A stretch of DNA of 64,000 nt, from NCBI GenBank assembly GCA_965613685.1, contig OZ277031.1:744001-808000 (forward strand), written 5' to 3'. Shown here piece by piece: positions 33,845 to 43,047 of the stretch. The stretch is from Methylotenera oryzisoli_B. GTDB taxonomy: Bacteria; Pseudomonadota; Gammaproteobacteria; Burkholderiales; Methylophilaceae. The notes under the pieces were generated by a model. That model did no database searches. It was not told the DNA's origin and saw only the letters and a list, made by a program, of their open reading frames with translations. Position 1 is the first letter of the stretch. Every line of letters begins with the position of its first letter. The position numbers and the translations under genes are program-made.

Positions 33845-34446
33845 AAGGTTGTTATGATTATTTCAACCATTTTAGCAACTTCATCCAAAGGCTTATTGGC
33901 ATCGATGACTCGGAATCTGTTTGGATTTGCCGAAGCCCTTTGCAAATACGCTAGGCGTATACGCGTGAAAAATGCCGCATTTTCCCGTTCAAATTTATCC
34001 GGACTGCGCGCAGCGCGCAGTCTTTCTAGGCTTACATCAACCGGCACATCAAATAGCAAAGTGAGGTCAGGTTGAAATTCACCTTGTACCCATTGCTCCA
34101 ATGCCTCAATTTTATTTGCAGGCAGGCCTTTAGCACCACTCTGGTAGGCGTAGGTAGCGTCAGTGAAGCGGTCAGATAATACGTACGCGCCTCTGGCTAG
34201 CGCGGGCTTAATAACGCATTCAATGTGCTCTTTTCGGGCCGCAAACATGAGTAGGGTTTCTGTTTCGACATGCATGGTCTCGTGCAATACCAATTCCCGC
34301 AAACGTTCACCCAAGTCCGTGCCACCAGGTTCTCTGGTTGAAACCACTTCGTGCCCTTGTGCTTGCAAAAGCGCAATGATACCGGGGATATGGGTGCTCT
34401 TACCCGCGCCATCCATGCCTTCTAATGTAATGAATTTTCCTGTCAT
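33841..34446 (-). CDS. tmk: Thymidylate kinase
   Basis: Phosphorylates dTMP to dTDP. P-loop EGMDGAGKST, the DR[YF]-type segment VLSDRFTDATYAYQSGAKG and the TREPGGT motif that binds dTMP are all present. It is 201 aa, full length. It follows mltG by 27 bp and overlaps holB by four bases. Confidence 0.96.
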   Translation of the reverse strand: MTGKFITLEGMDGAGKSTHIPGIIALLQAQGHEVVSTREPGGTDLGERLRELVLHETMHVETETLLMFAARKEHIECVIKPALARGAYVLSDRFTDATYAYQSGAKGLPANKIEALEQWVQGEFQPDLTLLFDVPVDVSLERLRAARSPDKFERENAAFFTRIRLAYLQRASANPNRFRVIDANKPLDEVAKMVEIIITTL

Positions 34447-34473
34447 AGTGTGTTCAATTCAAATAATTTAGCA

Positions 34474-35475
34474 TTATTTCTTGTTTTTTAATTGGTAGTG
34501 AGCCACTGCGGCATTGTGCTCCGCTAATGTATTGGAGAACGCGTGACTGCCATCGCCCTTGCCAACAAAATACAAGGCTTTTGTTTTAGCTGGATGCAAT
34601 GCGGCCTCTATTGCTGCCATGCCAGGCATGGCGATAGGCGTTGGCGGCAAGCCTGAACGGGTATAAGTGTTGTAGGGTGTGTCGCTCAATAAATCTTGCT
34701 TACGTATGTTGCCATCATAACGCCGGCCCATGCCATAGATTACCGTAGGATCGGTTTGCAGGCGCATGCCGATAGCCAAGCGATTAATGAACACGCCCGC
34801 TATCATGGGTCGCTCACCGGCCTTGCCCGTTTCTTTTTCAACTATGGAAGCCATAATTAGCGCTTGATAGCTATTTTTATAGGGCAAGTTGGCGTCGCGT
34901 TTAGCCCACGCATTAGCTAATTTGTTTTGCATGGATAAATAGCTGCGTTGCAAGATAGCCGCGTCGCTGGTATTCCGATTAAAGTAAAACGTGTCCGGGA
35001 AAAACAAGCCCTCTGCAACAGTGTATGGCGAGCCCAATGATTTCATTATTTCCGCTTCTGGCACATTGACCAGTGTTTGCTCGAGCGCATCGTTCTTTTT
35101 GATTTTCGTTTGCAGTTGGTAAAAGGTATGGCCTTCAATAAAAGTAATGCTGGCCTGCGTGGTTTTACCGTGATTGAGGGAAAGCAATAATTGGTAAGGC
35201 GATACATTCTTATTCAATGTGTATTCACCCGCTTGTAAATAGGCTTCCTTATTCAGCAGCTTAGCAATAAAAATAAAACGCCACGGCTCACTTAGTACGC
35301 CCTGTCTTACCAGTTGCTTCGCAATGCTTTTAAGACCGCTGTTGGCTTGTATACTGATTTCTTGGCTATTCGGCTGCAGTTTGAGTGGCGAAATGGCATA
35401 GTAGACTAGGCCAGCTAGCAAGGCGCCTGTAAGAAACAACGATAGCCATAGCCATTTTTTGATACGCTTAATCAT
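34474..35475 (-). CDS. mltG: Endolytic murein transglycosylase MltG
   Basis: Inner-membrane lytic transglycosylase that cuts nascent glycan strands. One N-terminal membrane helix (WLWLSLFLTGALLAGLVYY) is followed by a LysM-like part and the YceG catalytic domain with the active Glu in ASIVEKETGKAGERP and LQTDPTVIYG. Length 333 aa is normal. It overlaps pabC by 8 bp and precedes tmk, the pabC-mltG-tmk-holB order known from E. coli. Confidence 0.94.
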   Translation of the reverse strand: MIKRIKKWLWLSLFLTGALLAGLVYYAISPLKLQPNSQEISIQANSGLKSIAKQLVRQGVLSEPWRFIFIAKLLNKEAYLQAGEYTLNKNVSPYQLLLSLNHGKTTQASITFIEGHTFYQLQTKIKKNDALEQTLVNVPEAEIMKSLGSPYTVAEGLFFPDTFYFNRNTSDAAILQRSYLSMQNKLANAWAKRDANLPYKNSYQALIMASIVEKETGKAGERPMIAGVFINRLAIGMRLQTDPTVIYGMGRRYDGNIRKQDLLSDTPYNTYTRSGLPPTPIAMPGMAAIEAALHPAKTKALYFVGKGDGSHAFSNTLAEHNAAVAHYQLKNKK

Positions 35476-36310
35476 GCGTTAGTAGCGTCCTAAAGTTTTT
35501 AGCAAGGGCTTGCTGTGGCCAGGAGGTATTTTGAATAGACCTCACTTGAAAGACCCCAAATAGGCTGTTGCATATCAGCACTTCATCGGCTTGCATTAAG
35601 CGCGCTAAAGGCATTTGAGTGATTTGCACGGTTAAATTTAACACGCTGGCTAAGCTTAAAATCCGTTCTCGCGTGATGCCGGAGACGCCGCATTGCATCA
35701 AATCCGGGGTTAGCAATTGATTGCCGTAGCGAGCGAACAGATTGGCCATGGTGCATTCAATGGCATTATCCTGCTGATCTAATAACAGTCCATCAAATGC
35801 CGCGTCATCGCGCCATTCCATTCGCGCCATAATGTTTTCCAGGCGATTTAAGTGTTTAATGCCGGCTAATTTGGGTTGCGGAGCTAGCCGTAATTCACAC
35901 AAATGCAAATCTACCCCAGTCGTGTAAGTGTCTGGCGCGTAGCCTGGCATGGTGGATTGAATTAATATCCGGCTAGGGCAGGTCACTGCAGGCGTCTTAT
36001 AGCCGCGCTCCCCCTCCCCTCTGGTAATGATGATTTTTGCAACGCCCAGCTTATTGCTTTCTAGGTCAGGCTCAACAAGCAGTTGCACAAAGTCGTGCAT
36101 AAGCAAATCGGCACTCGGGCAAACAATGCCTATGGCGGCGCAGTCAGCCACCAGTTTCTGGTAATGCAGCGGCCAACAAACAGGCATGCCCCCTTTGGTT
36201 TGCATGGTGCGAAAGACGCCGTCCCCGTAAGCCAAACCACGATCTAACGGTTTTATGGTTTGGCTTAAATCGCCGTTAATTATATAAGAGGGTCTAGCTT
36301 GCATAGCCAT
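35468..36310 (-). CDS. pabC: Aminodeoxychorismate lyase PabC
   Basis: PLP fold-type IV enzyme that releases pyruvate from aminodeoxychorismate to give p-aminobenzoate for folate. Key segments: DRGLAYGDGVFRTM, the PLP lysine in LAGIKHLNRLENIMAR, and CGVSGITRERIL. ATG 36310 or 36304 are the likely starts; the longer form to 36337 adds non-conserved residues. It lies downstream of fabF, separated by a good terminator (36362-36393), so it must have its own promoter or depend on read-through. Confidence 0.92.
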   Translation of the reverse strand: MAMQARPSYIINGDLSQTIKPLDRGLAYGDGVFRTMQTKGGMPVCWPLHYQKLVADCAAIGIVCPSADLLMHDFVQLLVEPDLESNKLGVAKIIITRGEGERGYKTPAVTCPSRILIQSTMPGYAPDTYTTGVDLHLCELRLAPQPKLAGIKHLNRLENIMARMEWRDDAAFDGLLLDQQDNAIECTMANLFARYGNQLLTPDLMQCGVSGITRERILSLASVLNLTVQITQMPLARLMQADEVLICNSLFGVFQVRSIQNTSWPQQALAKNFRTLLTHD

Positions 36311-36361
36311 AATTAAACCATAGAACCATGCATACACTCGCTATCCATGGCTGAAATTAAC

Positions 36362-36393
36362 AAAAAAGCCTGTGATCGGAAGAATCACAGGCT
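36362..36393 (-). terminator. Intrinsic terminator of fabF
   Basis: On the minus strand AGCCTGTGAT and ATCACAGGCT form a perfect 10-bp stem with a 7-nt loop, followed by TTTTTTG. It lies 28 bp after the fabF stop and 52 bp before pabC. Its stem base and A/T tract are identical over 17 nt to the terminator at 20021. Confidence 0.9.
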
Positions 36394-36420
36394 AGATGCA
36401 AGCTCAATAAGGTGGCTAAT

Positions 36421-37665
36421 TTATATTTTTTTAAAAACCAAACTACCGTTTGTGCCGCCAAAACCAAAATTATTTTTCAATGCATAGTTAATTTTAATAT
36501 CGCGGGCGGTATTGGCGCAGAAATCCAAATCGCATTCTGGATCTTGGTTAAAGATATTAATGGTTGGCGGTGAAACTTGATTGTAGATAGACAAGACCGT
36601 GAATACGGACTCTAGACCACCCGCCCCACCTAGTAAATGCCCGGTCATGGATTTGGTTGAGTTGACCAATAACTTGTAGGCGTGCGCACCAAATGCGGCC
36701 TTAATGGCATTGGTTTCATTGGCATCACCGAGTGGTGTAGAAGTGCCGTGCGCATTGATAAATTGAATCTCACTGGGGTCTATGCCTGCATTATTCATCG
36801 CATTGACCATGGATCGGCGTGGCCCATCCATATTTGGCGCTGTCATGTGATAGGCATCCGCGCTCATGCCGTAGCCACTCAGCTCTGCGTAAATTTTTGC
36901 GCCACGTTTTTTGGCGTGCTCGTATTCCTCTAGCACCATTACTCCGGCGCCTTCGCCAATAACAAAGCCGTCTCGGTCTTTGTCCCAAGGCCTACTTGCT
37001 GTTGCTGGGTCATCGTTGCGTGTGGACAATGCCCTGGATGCGGCAAAGCCACCTACGGTCAATTGCGTGATGGCTGATTCTGCGCCACCGGCAATCATGA
37101 CATCGGCGTCGCCGTACTCTATCATGCGCGATGCGTCACCGATGGAATGCGTGCCTGTGGTGCAGGCTGTAACAATAGCGACATTGGGGCCTTTTAGACC
37201 GAAAATAATACTCAAATTACCTGAAATCATGTTGATGATGGTGCCAGGTATAAAGAAAGGGGATATTTTGCGTGGACCGGCTTCTTTATAAAGCACATCG
37301 GTGTCTTCAATAAGCTGTATGCCACCTATACCAGAACCTATGGAAACCCCTATACGCTCAGCATTTTCTTCCGTCACTTCTATGCCTGAGTCTTTAAAAG
37401 CTTCTATGCCTGCCGCCAAGCCATACTGGATGAATGTATCCATGCGCCTGGCATCCTTGGCTGAAATGAAATCTTCCGCATTAAAATCTTTAACTTCACC
37501 CGCTATGGTTGAAGCAAAAGCCGTCGTGTCAAATTTAGTGATCTTTGAGATACCCGATTTCCCGGCGACCAGATTGGTCCAAGCTGTGTTTACACCGATA
37601 CCGACTGGTGACACGACCCCAAGGCCGGTAACAACAACACGACGTTTATTTGCAGGTTTAGACAT
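36421..37665 (-). CDS. fabF: 3-oxoacyl-ACP synthase II FabF
   Basis: Condensing enzyme that elongates acyl-ACP with malonyl-ACP, important for cis-vaccenate. The active-site Cys is in VTACTTGTHSIGDA, and the two histidines are in INAHGTSTPLGD and KSMTGHLLGGAGG. The tail NNFGFGGTNGSLVF is typical. Length is 414 aa. It is downstream of acpP across a 142-bp gap holding a 12-bp inverted repeat. Confidence 0.97.
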   Translation of the reverse strand: MSKPANKRRVVVTGLGVVSPVGIGVNTAWTNLVAGKSGISKITKFDTTAFASTIAGEVKDFNAEDFISAKDARRMDTFIQYGLAAGIEAFKDSGIEVTEENAERIGVSIGSGIGGIQLIEDTDVLYKEAGPRKISPFFIPGTIINMISGNLSIIFGLKGPNVAIVTACTTGTHSIGDASRMIEYGDADVMIAGGAESAITQLTVGGFAASRALSTRNDDPATASRPWDKDRDGFVIGEGAGVMVLEEYEHAKKRGAKIYAELSGYGMSADAYHMTAPNMDGPRRSMVNAMNNAGIDPSEIQFINAHGTSTPLGDANETNAIKAAFGAHAYKLLVNSTKSMTGHLLGGAGGLESVFTVLSIYNQVSPPTINIFNQDPECDLDFCANTARDIKINYALKNNFGFGGTNGSLVFKKI

Positions 37666-37689
37666 AAGAATAGGCTCTTAGAAAAAGTT

Positions 37690-37733
37690 AACCCAGAAAT
37701 CTTAGACAAAAATTGTTAAATGATTTCTGGGTT
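37690..37733 (-). promoter_or_regulatory. Long inverted repeat between acpP and fabF, probable attenuator or processing site
   Basis: A perfect 12-bp inverted repeat AACCCAGAAATC/GATTTCTGGGTT with a 20-nt loop. On the minus strand it is followed by AACTTTTTC just before the fabF start. It lies in the only large gap of the fab cluster, where acpP needs far more product than fabF. It could attenuate read-through, protect the acpP mRNA 3' end, or be an RNase III site. Confidence 0.6.
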
Positions 37734-37807
37734 TTAATGCGACACTGCTACTGATGTGTCCTTCCTTGCGCATGAGCAAGCTCTCAGTAACATGCTTACA
37801 TTTGAAT

Positions 37808-38044
37808 TTATTTTAGGTTGGTATTGATGTAATCAATCGCTAATTGAACCGTAGTGATTTTTTCCGCTTCTTCGTCTGGGATTTCGCAGTCAAATTCTTC
37901 TTCTAGCGCCATTACCAGTTCAACAGTATCAAGCGAATCGGCACCTAAATCATCTACAAATGATGATGCGTTTTTAACATCAGCCTCATTTGCACCAAGT
38001 TGTTCAGTCACAATTTTTTTAACGCGTTGTTCGATGTCAGACAT
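37808..38044 (-). CDS. acpP: Acyl carrier protein
   Basis: A 78-aa acidic four-helix carrier. The phosphopantetheine site is Ser37 in LGADSLDTVELVMALE. It carries growing acyl chains for FabB/F, PlsX and the Lpx acyltransferases, all of which are encoded elsewhere in this window. The ribosome binding site AGGGG precedes the ATG by 8 nt. The gene sits between fabG and fabF as in E. coli. Confidence 0.98.
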   Translation of the reverse strand: MSDIEQRVKKIVTEQLGANEADVKNASSFVDDLGADSLDTVELVMALEEEFDCEIPDEEAEKITTVQLAIDYINTNLK

Positions 38045-38140
38045 CTAATTACCCCTTTTAATAAAAAATAGCCGTGTTTATGTAACATAATCAGCTAAGT
38101 TGATATTCTACCAAAACTCGGCAAAAATATATAAAAACTT

Positions 38141-38881
38141 TTAAACCATCAGCATGCCGCCGTTAACGTGTATGGTTTCACCGGTGATATAAGCGGCAGC
38201 TGGCGAAGCTAAAAATGCCACTGTGGCTGCAATTTCTTTCACTTGGCCTAGGCGTCCCACGGGAATGCGCGCCAGCATCTTATTGGCAATGTCTTCAGGT
38301 AGGTCTGCGGTCATGTCGGTTTCTATAAAACCCGGTGCAACGCAGTTAACCGTTATACCGCGGCTACCGACTTCCGCGGCCAGTGATTTAGTAAAACCCG
38401 TCATGCCGGCTTTTGCGGCGGCGTAATTGGTTTGCCCTGCATTGCCCATGTGACCTACTACCGAGGATATGCTGATAATGCGTCCTACCCTGGCTTTCAT
38501 CATAGGCCTTAGAACGGCCTGGCTCATGCGAAACACTGAACTTAGGTTGGTGCTGATCACGTCATTCCAGTCGTCATCCTTCATGCGCATTAGCAAGGTG
38601 TCGCGGGTAATGCCGGCGTTATTGACTAATATACTAACGTCACCGTATTTTTCTGCGATACTCTTTAATGTCGCTTCAACCTGCTCAGCATGGTTAACAT
38701 CCAGCGCCATACCCTCACCTTTGATGCCATTTGCCATGAATTGGCTGCTGATGGAGGCGGCACCTGCTGCCGATGTTGCCGTACCTATAACCGTGGCACC
38801 AAGTTCACCCAGCGCCAATGCAATCCCTGCACCTATGCCGCGGCTGGCTCCTGTAATTAATGCAATTTGTCCGGTTAGCAT
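38141..38881 (-). CDS. fabG: 3-oxoacyl-ACP reductase FabG
   Basis: NADPH-dependent short-chain dehydrogenase of the elongation cycle. N-terminal TGASRGIGAG, NNAGITRD, and the catalytic Y-x3-K in NYAAAKAGMTGFTKSLA. The tail YITGETIHVNGGMLM is standard. 246 aa. AAGGAC lies 6 nt before the ATG. It follows fabD after 43 bp. Confidence 0.97.
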   Translation of the reverse strand: MLTGQIALITGASRGIGAGIALALGELGATVIGTATSAAGAASISSQFMANGIKGEGMALDVNHAEQVEATLKSIAEKYGDVSILVNNAGITRDTLLMRMKDDDWNDVISTNLSSVFRMSQAVLRPMMKARVGRIISISSVVGHMGNAGQTNYAAAKAGMTGFTKSLAAEVGSRGITVNCVAPGFIETDMTADLPEDIANKMLARIPVGRLGQVKEIAATVAFLASPAAAYITGETIHVNGGMLMV

Positions 38882-38924
38882 ATCAAGTCCTTGTTTAAAT
38901 TAATTATTATATTAAATAAAATGC

Positions 38925-39851
38925 TTACAAAAGCGCCTTGAATTCTTGCATACTTTCATTACTGGTTAATGCCGTGCATGAAAAATCCGCTGCTATGCGC
39001 TTTGTTAGGCCTGCTAACACCTTGCCTGGGCCACACTCGGCACCATGCAGTATGCCTTGATCGTATATGGCTCGCACTGTTTCTACCCAGCGCACTGGGC
39101 TATATAATTGCTGCACTAATGCGGCTTTTATTTCCGCCCCAGTTTGATGAGCCGATACGTCTGCATTATGCAAAACAGGGATTTGTGGAGCAGTAATCGT
39201 GACGCTGCTCAAGTAGTCGGCTAACATATCTGCCGCAGGTTGCATTAGCGCGCAATGCGATGGAACACTAACTGGTAGCGCTACGGCACGTTTTGCCCCT
39301 CTCGCTTTGGCCAATGCCATGCCGCGCTCAACGGCCTCTTTATTCCCAGCAATGACCACTTGCCCTGGCGAGTTAAAGTTGACGGCTTGTAAAACCTGAT
39401 TTTCTGCGGCGTCGCTACAAACTGCAGTCACAGCCAGATCGTCCAATCCCAATAAGGCTGCCATTGCGCCTACACCAGCAGGCACGGCATTTTGCATGAC
39501 CGATGCCCGGTATTGCACTAGCGGCAAACTGTCAGCAAAACTTATGGCTTGGGCTGCAACCAATGCGGTGTATTCACCCAAGCTATGACCAGCTAATACA
39601 CTAGGCTGGGCTGATGTTTGCGCCTGCCATGCGCGCCATGTCGCAATGCCCGCCACCAACATGATGGGCTGAGTGTGCGTTGTTTCATTAATGCTTTCGT
39701 TTTCTTCCGTGGCCATCTTCCAGTAATCGACGCCCAATATATCCGAGGCTTCAACAAAGGTGTCGCGTACGATTTTTGTGTCGGCCAATCCGCTCATCAT
39801 GCCTACCGACTGCGAGCCTTGACCGGGGAAGAAAAAAGTAAATTTATTCAT
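38925..39851 (-). CDS. fabD: Malonyl-CoA:ACP transacylase FabD
   Basis: Transfers malonyl from CoA to ACP. FPGQGSQSVGMM at the N-terminus, the nucleophile Ser in AGHSLGEYTALVAA and the His in SVPSHCALMQPA. 308 aa. It lies between fabH (40 bp) and fabG (43 bp), all co-directional. Confidence 0.97.
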   Translation of the reverse strand: MNKFTFFFPGQGSQSVGMMSGLADTKIVRDTFVEASDILGVDYWKMATEENESINETTHTQPIMLVAGIATWRAWQAQTSAQPSVLAGHSLGEYTALVAAQAISFADSLPLVQYRASVMQNAVPAGVGAMAALLGLDDLAVTAVCSDAAENQVLQAVNFNSPGQVVIAGNKEAVERGMALAKARGAKRAVALPVSVPSHCALMQPAADMLADYLSSVTITAPQIPVLHNADVSAHQTGAEIKAALVQQLYSPVRWVETVRAIYDQGILHGAECGPGKVLAGLTKRIAADFSCTALTSNESMQEFKALL

Positions 39852-39891
39852 GATGTAATGCCGTCTGAGGTCTGAAAATTTGCTTAGCTAA

Positions 39892-40836
39892 TTAATATTT
39901 GATTAAAGCCGAGCCCCAAGTAAAGCCGCCACCAAACGCCTCCATTAACACGGTGTCGCCACGTTTAATGCGACCGTCGCGTACGGCAACGTCTAGTGCC
40001 AAGGGGATGGATGCCGCCGACGTGTTACCGTGCTTGTCGACAGTTACCACTACCTTATCCATGCTCATTTCTAATTTTTTTGCGGTGGCTTGCAAAATGC
40101 GTATATTGGCTTGGTGTGGTACCAGCCAGTCTATATCGGATTTTTGCAAATTGTTGGCGAGCAAGGTTTCGTCTACGATAGCATCCAGCGTATTAACCGC
40201 CACTTTAAACACGGCGTTGCCTTCCATGACCACGGTATCGGCGCCATGCATGTTACGAGGGACGTGCAGCATTTTTTCATAGTTGCCATCCGCATGCAAG
40301 TGCGTCGAAATGATGCCCTGCTCCTGACTGGCTTGCAGTACCACGGCTCCGGCGCCATCACCCCATAGTATGCAATTACCCCGATCCGTCCAGTCCACGA
40401 TGCGTGAAAATGCCTCTGCCCCCACAACCAAAGCGCACTTAGCGGCGCCCGATTTAATAAAATTGTCTGCGGTAGAGAGCGCGTAAACAAACCCGCTGCA
40501 AACAGCTTGCATGTCGAACGCTGGGCAACCGGCTATGCCTAGTTTATTTTGCAGCATCACGGCGGTGCTTGGAAAAATCTTATCTGGGGTAGTGGTGGCC
40601 ACGATAATAAGGTCTATGCTGTGCACGTCTATATTGGCTGAGGCTATGGCCTGGCGCGCTGCATGCAAGGCCAGATCACTGGTAAATTCATCGTCTGCCA
40701 CAATGTGGCGCTCGCGTATGCCGGTGCGAGAAAAAATCCACTCGTCCGTGGTGTCTACCATTTTTTCTAATTCAGCATTACTTAGAATTTTTTTGGGCAG
40801 GTAACTGCCGGTGCCTGCTATGCGTGAGTAAATCAT
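39892..40836 (-). CDS. fabH: 3-oxoacyl-ACP synthase III FabH
   Basis: Initiates fatty-acid synthesis by condensing acetyl-CoA with malonyl-ACP. Catalytic triad Cys-His-Asn in DMQAVCSGFVYAL, LVPHQANIRIL and KHGNTSAASIP. 314 aa. Its ATG overlaps the plsX stop as ATGA, so translation is coupled. Confidence 0.97.
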   Translation of the reverse strand: MIYSRIAGTGSYLPKKILSNAELEKMVDTTDEWIFSRTGIRERHIVADDEFTSDLALHAARQAIASANIDVHSIDLIIVATTTPDKIFPSTAVMLQNKLGIAGCPAFDMQAVCSGFVYALSTADNFIKSGAAKCALVVGAEAFSRIVDWTDRGNCILWGDGAGAVVLQASQEQGIISTHLHADGNYEKMLHVPRNMHGADTVVMEGNAVFKVAVNTLDAIVDETLLANNLQKSDIDWLVPHQANIRILQATAKKLEMSMDKVVVTVDKHGNTSAASIPLALDVAVRDGRIKRGDTVLMEAFGGGFTWGSALIKY

Positions 40837-41894
40837 TCGTTTTCCGAGCCGACCGCATCTGCATGCAATGCCAGCGCTTGTTTTAACAGTAAATGTTCGA
40901 TTTCCATTTGCTGTGTGATTCTATCCAGCACGCCACTGCGAGATTCTTCAAGCGCGGTGTGGATGGCATTTAAGAAAGCTTTGGTGTCAGCCCCACCATG
41001 GCTTTTTACCACTATACCGCGCAAGCCTAATAGGCTGGCGCCATTGTAATTGCGTGGGTCCATACGTTTCTTGAAGGCTTTTAATACTGGGGCGGCGGCC
41101 AAGCCCGCTATCTTGGTTAGCCAGTTGCGTTTAAATTCTTGGCTTAGGAAGCGCCCTATCATTTGAATCAAGCCTTCAGCAGCCTTAAGTGTGACGTTGC
41201 CAACAAAGCCGTCGCAAACCACGATATCGGTTGTGCCCTTGAAAATATCGTTGCCTTCTATGTTGCCATAAAAATTCAAATGACTGGCTTTCAACAACTC
41301 ACCGGTTTTTTTAACCACTTCATTGCCTTTGATGTCTTCGGTACCAATATTGAGCAGGCCCACGGTAGGATGTTCACGGTTTTCAACGCAACTTACTAAC
41401 ATGCTGCCCATAACGGCAAATTGCAGTAACTGCTCAGCAGTGCAATCGGCATTGGCGCCTAAATCGAGTATGTAAATTTTGCCTTTTTGGCATGGAAATA
41501 CGCCGGCAATGGCCGGCCTATCTATGCCTGGTAGGGTTTTTAGCACGAAGCGCGCGGTGGCCATGAGTGCGCCTGTATTGCCAGCGCTAACGCAAGCGGA
41601 AGCCACGCCGTCTTTGACCAAATCAATGGCCACACGCATGGAAGAATCTTTTTTATTTTTAAGGGCGCTTTGAGGTTGCTCGTCCATGCCAACTAGCTCA
41701 CTGGCATGATGGATGCTAAGCCTAGCAACATTGGTTTGCTGCAAATTATTGAGTTCGGCTTCAATGGCGCTGCTTAAGCCCACCAGAATAATATGCAATT
41801 CTTGGTTGAGTTCGAGTGCTTTTAGTGCCGCAGGAATGATCACCTTAGGCCCATGGTCACCACCCATTGCATCAATTGCTACAGTAATTTGCAT
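40833..41894 (-). CDS. plsX: Phosphate acyltransferase PlsX
   Basis: Makes acyl-phosphate from acyl-ACP for PlsY and so links the fab genes to phospholipid synthesis. N-terminal TVAIDAMGGDHGPKVIIPAA, then SACVSAGNTGALMA and FVGNVTLKAAEGL are family signatures. 353 aa. It follows rpmF, from which it is separated by 199 bp with a terminator-like hairpin (41969-42003), and couples to fabH. Confidence 0.96.
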   Translation of the reverse strand: MQITVAIDAMGGDHGPKVIIPAALKALELNQELHIILVGLSSAIEAELNNLQQTNVARLSIHHASELVGMDEQPQSALKNKKDSSMRVAIDLVKDGVASACVSAGNTGALMATARFVLKTLPGIDRPAIAGVFPCQKGKIYILDLGANADCTAEQLLQFAVMGSMLVSCVENREHPTVGLLNIGTEDIKGNEVVKKTGELLKASHLNFYGNIEGNDIFKGTTDIVVCDGFVGNVTLKAAEGLIQMIGRFLSQEFKRNWLTKIAGLAAAPVLKAFKKRMDPRNYNGASLLGLRGIVVKSHGGADTKAFLNAIHTALEESRSGVLDRITQQMEIEHLLLKQALALHADAVGSENE

Positions 41895-41968
41895 AATTTA
41901 CTCAGTTTATACTTAAGCTAAAGGCTGCTTACTATACTAAAACGACCCGGTCGCCTTTATAGGCGCCG

Positions 41969-42003
41969 TAAAAACCAACGCCGCACCAAATATGGAGCGG
42001 CGT
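41969..42003 (-). terminator. Terminator-like hairpin between rpmF and plsX
   Basis: On the minus strand CGCCGC and GCGGCG pair, with a T-T mismatch and an inner CCA/TGG, closing on TATT; TTGGTTTTT follows. It probably lets the abundant rpmF message end before plsX with partial read-through. A second GC-rich palindromic stretch (GGCGCC) follows. Confidence 0.6.
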
Positions 42004-42093
42004 GTGTTGATTTAATCTATTTTTTTGCAAATTTTCAAAGGTGAATCCATTAAAACGCGTTGGCACATTAACAGATCCAAACTTAAAGAAAAA

Positions 42094-42273
42094 TTATTCG
42101 CCTTTGGTCGACAATACTTTGCGGCCACGGTAGTAGCCGTTTGGGCTAATGTGATGACGAAGGTGTGCTTCACCTGTGGTTGGCTCAACCGCTAATGCTG
42201 GGTTAACCAAAAAGTCGTGTGATCTATGCATACCGCGCTTTGACGGTGATTTTTTGTTTTGCTGAACTGCCAT
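42094..42273 (-). CDS. rpmF: 50S ribosomal protein L32
   Basis: A 59-aa ribosomal protein: it starts MAVQQNKKSPSKRGMHRSHD and ends GYYRGRKVLSTKGE, both typical of L32. The zinc-coordinating cysteines found in some L32 proteins are absent, so this is the Cys-minus form. It lies between yceD and plsX, the classical yceD-rpmF-plsX order. GGAG-like TGGAGTAAATT precedes the ATG. Confidence 0.97.
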   Translation of the reverse strand: MAVQQNKKSPSKRGMHRSHDFLVNPALAVEPTTGEAHLRHHISPNGYYRGRKVLSTKGE

Positions 42274-42426
42274 AATTTACTCCAATAAAATGATTAAAAC
42301 ATCATCTCAATTACATACAAATAGATGCCTAAAATACCGCTTTGCATCGCTCATTTAAGACTGCGTTAAACTACTAGGGCGCCACTATAATATAAAAGCC
42401 GACTTTTGTCAGCCAAAATTGCAGCG

Positions 42427-42954
42427 TTACGACTTAATTAAAGTCTTTAACACTGCGAATGGATTGGGTTTTTCACCACTTTGATTGGATAGGCTTGCGC
42501 AGGCCTGATCGTGAATAGGGGCGATGGGCATGGCCATAATCAGCTCATCCTCTATCAAGGCCACTACGTCCATGTGTTGGCTTATAGATTGCAAGTCAAT
42601 GTCATCTGGCTCATCAAGTTCCGCTAGCATTAAATCCTCTTCCGCTATGTCGCTTATCTGGTAGTCAAAAGATAAATCCAATTTAAGCGGCATTTCATTT
42701 AAGCAGCGCTGACACAAGCAGCTTAGGTTTGCCTGCAATGACAGGGACAAAAATGCCTGGCCATGACTGCCCGACTTGCCGGATAAATTAAATGCGATTG
42801 ACGCGCTAGGCATATAGCTGCTTAAGGCCTTATTTGAATCTGCGGCGAGCAATGTCGAGAGTCTGCCGCAGTCGCTCAGATTCAACTCGCCGCTTATACG
42901 CTCATTTCTTTTGGCAAACGCCAGATTATCAATAATTATCGTTTGTTTAGTCAT
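42427..42954 (-). CDS. yceD: YceD/DUF177 protein (23S rRNA accumulation protein)
   Basis: A 175-aa protein of the YceD family, needed for normal 23S rRNA levels. The core LSCLCQRCLNEMPLKLDLSF holds the CxxC-type motif of the family, and an acidic loop with EEDLMLAELDEPDDID follows, then VDVVALIEDEL-like (here MDVVALIEDELIMAMP). I prefer the second Met (42954) because AGGG lies 8 nt upstream of it but only 1 nt from the first. It is followed by rpmF. Confidence 0.9.
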   Translation of the reverse strand: MTKQTIIIDNLAFAKRNERISGELNLSDCGRLSTLLAADSNKALSSYMPSASIAFNLSGKSGSHGQAFLSLSLQANLSCLCQRCLNEMPLKLDLSFDYQISDIAEEDLMLAELDEPDDIDLQSISQHMDVVALIEDELIMAMPIAPIHDQACASLSNQSGEKPNPFAVLKTLIKS

Positions 42955-43047
42955 TTTCATGCCCTAAAATTAGGCTCAAAGGGATTTAGCAATAGGGTTT
43001 CACATGGTACAATCACTTGGTTTGAGTGAAAAATTAAGGCATTTAAC

